From an uncultured Bacteroides sp. (GTDB lineage: Bacteria; Bacteroidota; Bacteroidia; Bacteroidales; Bacteroidaceae), in assembly GCA_947646015.1 (NCBI GenBank), contig CANSEY010000018.1, forward strand, positions 19,275 to 83,274: a DNA stretch of 64,000 bases, written 5' to 3'. This document shows, piece by piece, positions 60,646 to 64,000 of this stretch. Each line of letters starts with the position of its first letter. The stretch's first letter is position 1. The notes under the pieces are model-generated. The model saw nothing but the letters and a program-made list of their open reading frames with translations. It had not been told where the DNA came from and made no database searches. Position numbers and translations under genes: made by a program.

Positions 60646-63510
60646 TTATCGTTTACAAATGGCTTTAAAATCACAATAAGCACATTTCTTTGTATCTTCT
60701 GTCTGTGTGAAAGGCTCATTCTCATCGAATATTTCTTTTAATAGTCTTTGCAGACGTTCTCGGAATTCATCTTCAAAAAAGGCAAAGTTGTTGACCGGAA
60801 TCTTCGGTTGGCGTGGCTCTCCCATTTCAATGACGGGCGAATAGCTTTCAGAGGCTGCCCGATGGATGTAGAGAAGGGAAGGAGCTACTTTCAGAGACTG
60901 CTGCCGGCTCATAATGGCAGCATACAGGAAAGTCTGGAAGATATAGTTGGGACGCGTTTCCGACGGAGTAAACAGTTGCTCGATGTTGGCAGGCGTCTTG
61001 GGGCTTCCTCCGGTTTTATAGTCTACAATACGCAGGGTGGTGTCTTTGGCATCCATACGATCGATGGTTCCTCCCAATCGGAGGGTGATCGGACCTTGAC
61101 CGGTCTGAATCGTTATCTTTTCGGCAACAGGTTTTTCCATGGCGACCATTTCGAAGGGGGCGTATTGCAGGTCATTCCTCAGCAGTTGTTTCAGATAGGA
61201 GACGATTACTTTGGAGTTGATGAGTTGTACGCCATTATATTCGGGCTTTTCGTCTGCCGGAACCTTGAAAAGCTCTTGCTTGAAAGCGAGGTCAACATAG
61301 TTTTGTAGTTTGACTTCGTTGCGCAGCAAGCGTTCCAAATCTTCTTTTTGTATTATTTTCCTGTTAGCGGTCAGGTCTGTATAAGCTAATTGGGCGGAGA
61401 GGTGGAAGATGGTTCCGAACAATGCAGAGTCGATTTCCGCACTGACTTCGTCCGGTGCTTTTAGTCTGGCTACATAACGGTAATAGAATTTCAGCCGGCA
61501 ATCGAGATAGGCGTTGAGGGCTGAAGGAGAAAGTATATACGATTGGGGATTCGAACAATCATAAGAGCAGCGAAGTCGTTCGAATACTTCCGGAGTTTTC
61601 TCTATGCTGATATCTGTTGTACTTTGAGGAGATTGTCCGGCTTCAAGATATTCGCGGGTAATCTTGTGAGGCCCTTCTACAAGCAATTGTAACATGAAAC
61701 GGGATTCTTCTCCACGGTTCAGCCCATTGGAAGAAGTGTTGTAAAGCAAGGTGATGTTTTCCGCCCGTTGTATCAGTCGGTAGAAATAATAGGCATAGAC
61801 CGCATTTTTGTGTTCGATGGTGGTCATACCGAAAGCTTTCCGGAGGTTATAGGGAATAAAGGAAGAATCACCTCCTGATTTAGGCAATTGTCCTTCGTTG
61901 AGAGAGAGAAGGATGATATTGCGAAAGTCAAGGTTACGGGTTTCCAGTACTCCCATGACTTGCATACCAATGGCAGGTTCACCATGGAAAGGAATGTTGG
62001 AGGCGGTCAGCACTTTGCTGACCAGGCGTCTTAGTGTGTCGGTGCGTACATTCAGCTCTCCGGTTTCTATCAGGCTATAGAGACGGTTGATGGTGGTATA
62101 GCTCTTGAAGAGGGATTCCCGGTAAAGTTGGTTGAAGATATCGTTGTACTCGCTTTCTTCCCGATAGAGAAGGGAGATGTCTTTGATTAATTCGGTCAGG
62201 TAGTCGCATAACTCCTTGATGCCGCTTCGGGGAGTGAAAAGTTTGATCAGGAAATCATCCATTTTCAGTTCCGAAGGGAGCGGGTAGAAGCGGTTAGTCT
62301 TGGTCAGTTCCCGTTCCAGAGGTTCAGCGTTGATGGATAGCTGACGGGTATATGGGTGCTTCAGTATAGCGGATACGGTTTCGTAGGTGAAACGTCCGGT
62401 AGCGGTACGGTAGCCGTTCGTTTGTAATTCCATAGCGGCATTAATAAAGCTGTATACCGGAGTTTGTGCAAGCGGGAAACCCATCGTGATGTTGACGTTC
62501 TTCACTTCTTGCGGGATGGAGTGGAGTACGGGAAGCAGCAGGGCTTCGTTGCAGAGGACTACGGCGTTCTCTTTTTCTTCGTTGGCAGTGGAAAGAGTAC
62601 TTTGTACCCATTCCGGAAGAAAGCGGGCTTGCGCGTTCTCGGTAGAAGCGGAGATATAGCGTATGTTCTTCGGCTTCCGCAGAGTGTCGAAACAACTTTC
62701 GGGCAATTCATTCGGGAATAGTTTTAGATTACGGTTGATGAATTCTCCGGCTTCGTGTTTGACTATTTGCTTGGTATAAAAGAGATCGTAATCCCAGTAG
62801 AACATGGCTTTATCCGCATCTTGTAATAGCTGAAAGAACTTGGTCTCTACTTTGTTGAGCACGTTGAAGCCGACAAAGATATATTTGTCGTATTTCAATC
62901 GGGTGGTATCGAGTTGCTCGATTACATTGCGATATAACATTCCTTCATAGGCTATTCCGAGTTCCGCTAAGTTCTCACGGTAGCGGTGGTAGATAGTACC
63001 CAGTTTGTCCCAAAGGGAGATAAACTTCTCTTTGAGTACGGTACGACGCTCGATAGAGAAGTTTTGGAAGAACTGTTGAATCGCTTCTTCCTGCTCTTTA
63101 TCAAGGAATTCATAATCGTCCATCAGATTCTTCAGGTCCTGCAAGTTACTGAAGAGCTTATCCGCATCTACCAGGTTTTTATCTACATCGTCGAAATCGC
63201 TGATCAGCAGCTCGCCCCAAAAATAGAAGTCGTCCAGTGTTTCCTGGCTTTCTGTTTCTTCACGGAATACTTTATATAGTTCGCAGACCAACCGGATAGG
63301 GTCACCCGCTTTCTGTACAGATAACTTCCTGAACAGGTCGCTGATACTCATTGCGGCAGGAGACCAGATCGGTTGGTCGGATTCTCCTGCCAGATGTTCG
63401 TTGAAGAATAAGTTGGCACGCTTGTTAGGGAAGACGAGTACTGTACGAGACAGATCGTTTCCTATCTTGGCATATAAATCGTGAGCGACTAGTTGGAGAA
63501 ATGATTGCAT
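60646..63510 (-). CDS. PD-(D/E)XK nuclease of the AddB/RecB type
   Basis: A 954-residue protein similar to AddB in layout. The N-terminal helicase-like part opens TVLVFPNKRANLFFNEHLA; the C-terminal PD-(D/E)XK nuclease has FGTIFHLSAQLAYTDL with a His, GGTIDRMDAK and RIVDYKTGG (catalytic Asp and Lys, about residue 840). An iron-sulfur staple is formed by the Cys in LDCRLKFYYR and the C-terminal CAYCDFKAIC, ending ICKR. It probably repairs double-strand breaks with an AddA/UvrD-type partner, not in the window. The start 63510 fits the conserved N-terminus. Confidence 0.88.
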   Translation of the reverse strand: MQSFLQLVAHDLYAKIGNDLSRTVLVFPNKRANLFFNEHLAGESDQPIWSPAAMSISDLFRKLSVQKAGDPIRLVCELYKVFREETESQETLDDFYFWGELLISDFDDVDKNLVDADKLFSNLQDLKNLMDDYEFLDKEQEEAIQQFFQNFSIERRTVLKEKFISLWDKLGTIYHRYRENLAELGIAYEGMLYRNVIEQLDTTRLKYDKYIFVGFNVLNKVETKFFQLLQDADKAMFYWDYDLFYTKQIVKHEAGEFINRNLKLFPNELPESCFDTLRKPKNIRYISASTENAQARFLPEWVQSTLSTANEEKENAVVLCNEALLLPVLHSIPQEVKNVNITMGFPLAQTPVYSFINAAMELQTNGYRTATGRFTYETVSAILKHPYTRQLSINAEPLERELTKTNRFYPLPSELKMDDFLIKLFTPRSGIKELCDYLTELIKDISLLYREESEYNDIFNQLYRESLFKSYTTINRLYSLIETGELNVRTDTLRRLVSKVLTASNIPFHGEPAIGMQVMGVLETRNLDFRNIILLSLNEGQLPKSGGDSSFIPYNLRKAFGMTTIEHKNAVYAYYFYRLIQRAENITLLYNTSSNGLNRGEESRFMLQLLVEGPHKITREYLEAGQSPQSTTDISIEKTPEVFERLRCSYDCSNPQSYILSPSALNAYLDCRLKFYYRYVARLKAPDEVSAEIDSALFGTIFHLSAQLAYTDLTANRKIIQKEDLERLLRNEVKLQNYVDLAFKQELFKVPADEKPEYNGVQLINSKVIVSYLKQLLRNDLQYAPFEMVAMEKPVAEKITIQTGQGPITLRLGGTIDRMDAKDTTLRIVDYKTGGSPKTPANIEQLFTPSETRPNYIFQTFLYAAIMSRQQSLKVAPSLLYIHRAASESYSPVIEMGEPRQPKIPVNNFAFFEDEFRERLQRLLKEIFDENEPFTQTEDTKKCAYCDFKAICKR

Positions 63511-63545
63511 ATCAATTATAAGTTTTTTCTATCTTAGATATTTGT

Positions 63546-64000
63546 TTATTGCAGCCTGAACATTACAGGAATCGTAAAGCGGACGGCTACTTTCGTTCCG
63601 TCATCCAGTTCTCCCGGTTTCCATTTAGGCATAAGACCGACGACACGTAATGCTTCTTTATCCAGATAAGGATCTACACCACGTACAACTTTGGGTTGAA
63701 CTATATTTCCTTCTTTATCTACGATAAATTGTACAATGGCGCGGCCTTGACATACACCTCCCTGGGACATTGAGGGGTATCTTATGTTTGCACTAATGAA
63801 TTTCATTAGTTCTCGTGCTCCTCCCGGAAATTCAGGCATGACAGCAGCCACTTCTAATACATCGGTAAGCGAATCTTTTTCAGAAAGCGAGTCTTTTACC
63901 GTTATTATATCGCCTGATATAGGAGTAATCTCAATTAATCCCATCTCTTGGGGTAGTTCAGGTAATTCTTGTTTGTTTACTGTATCTTTCTCTACCATAG
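63546..64000 (-). CDS. TonB-family energy transducer, C-terminal part (5' end outside window)
   Basis: A C-terminal TonB domain with GGARELMKFISANIRYPSM, GRAIVQFIVDKEGNIVQPKVVRG and KEALRVVGLMPKWKPGELDD, ending with typical PVMFRLQ. The frame is open to the end of the window; an ATG at 63996-63998 would leave out the membrane anchor, so the real start is outside. Periplasmic domain that passes energy from ExbBD to outer-membrane receptors. It lies upstream of the AddB-like gene on the same strand (35 bp gap), likely by chance. Confidence 0.85.
   Translation of the reverse strand, partial: MVEKDTVNKQELPELPQEMGLIEITPISGDIITVKDSLSEKDSLTDVLEVAAVMPEFPGGARELMKFISANIRYPSMSQGGVCQGRAIVQFIVDKEGNIVQPKVVRGVDPYLDKEALRVVGLMPKWKPGELDDGTKVAVRFTIPVMFRLQ

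Overview
The window looks like a chromosome segment of a gut Bacteroides (order Bacteroidales). The evidence is -7 boxes of the Bacteroides form TAnnTTTG, no Shine-Dalgarno leaders, a Mfa1/Mfa2-type fimbrial locus, a TonB-dependent receptor, many Bacteroidales-only families (DUF4923, DUF4251, DUF3868, DUF3575, DUF1573), and a phosphoglycerate dehydrogenase of the Bacteroidales type with Lys in place of the catalytic His.

Layout. 1-4.6 kb (+): the end of serA, a DUF1015 gene, yigZ, an HpaII-like restriction endonuclease without a methylase, and a nitroreductase. 4.8-10 kb (-): gcvP, a metallo-beta-lactamase hydrolase, rsmG and a DUF3298 lipoprotein. 10.2-12.3 kb: a YecH-like protein, a BamE-like lipoprotein, and a CDF metal transporter with a 59-codon gene just upstream. 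12.4-19 kb: a copper module (HYC_CC_PP protein, TonB receptor, HMA chaperone, CopA ATPase) followed by an AraC regulator. 19-32 kb: mainly housekeeping and envelope genes (lipB, PorV/PorQ-like barrel, an esterase-DUF1460 fusion, OPT transporter, engB, sodium symporter, recR, YqgE, an aminotransferase). 32.2-41.5 kb: a roughly 9.2 kb integrative island in tRNA-Asp, bounded by a 17-bp direct repeat of the tRNA 3' end. It carries two successive recombinase/HTH modules (the second recombinase has a changed active site), a third recombinase split by an IS5-family element, a decayed antitoxin-like gene and an AT-rich OLD-family ATPase/Toprim nuclease, a probable anti-phage cargo. 41.5-45.5 kb (-): a LytS/LytTR two-component pair with three envelope proteins. 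45.5-56 kb: remnants of fimbrial genes on both sides of an IbrA/IbrB pair (PAPS-reductase-like plus ParB-like), then a complete Mfa-type fimbrial operon. 56-64 kb: two paralogous HTH regulators, a UDP-glucuronate decarboxylase-like enzyme, a receiver-histidine kinase, an AddB-like nuclease, and the C-terminal part of a TonB protein running off the window.

The most unusual non-coding signal is a set of intergenic arrays in which a 9-12 nt motif recurs every 21-22 bp for 4-6 units with unrelated sequence between. At least four loci show it (2.1, 4.7, 24.9 and 26.7 kb), each with its own motif, except that the 4.7 and 24.9 kb arrays share a motif in opposite orientation. Two of the arrays run into the arm of a terminator hairpin. 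I know of no described family that matches. No CRISPR array, rRNA or replication origin was seen. All assignments come from reading the sequence; no database search was run.
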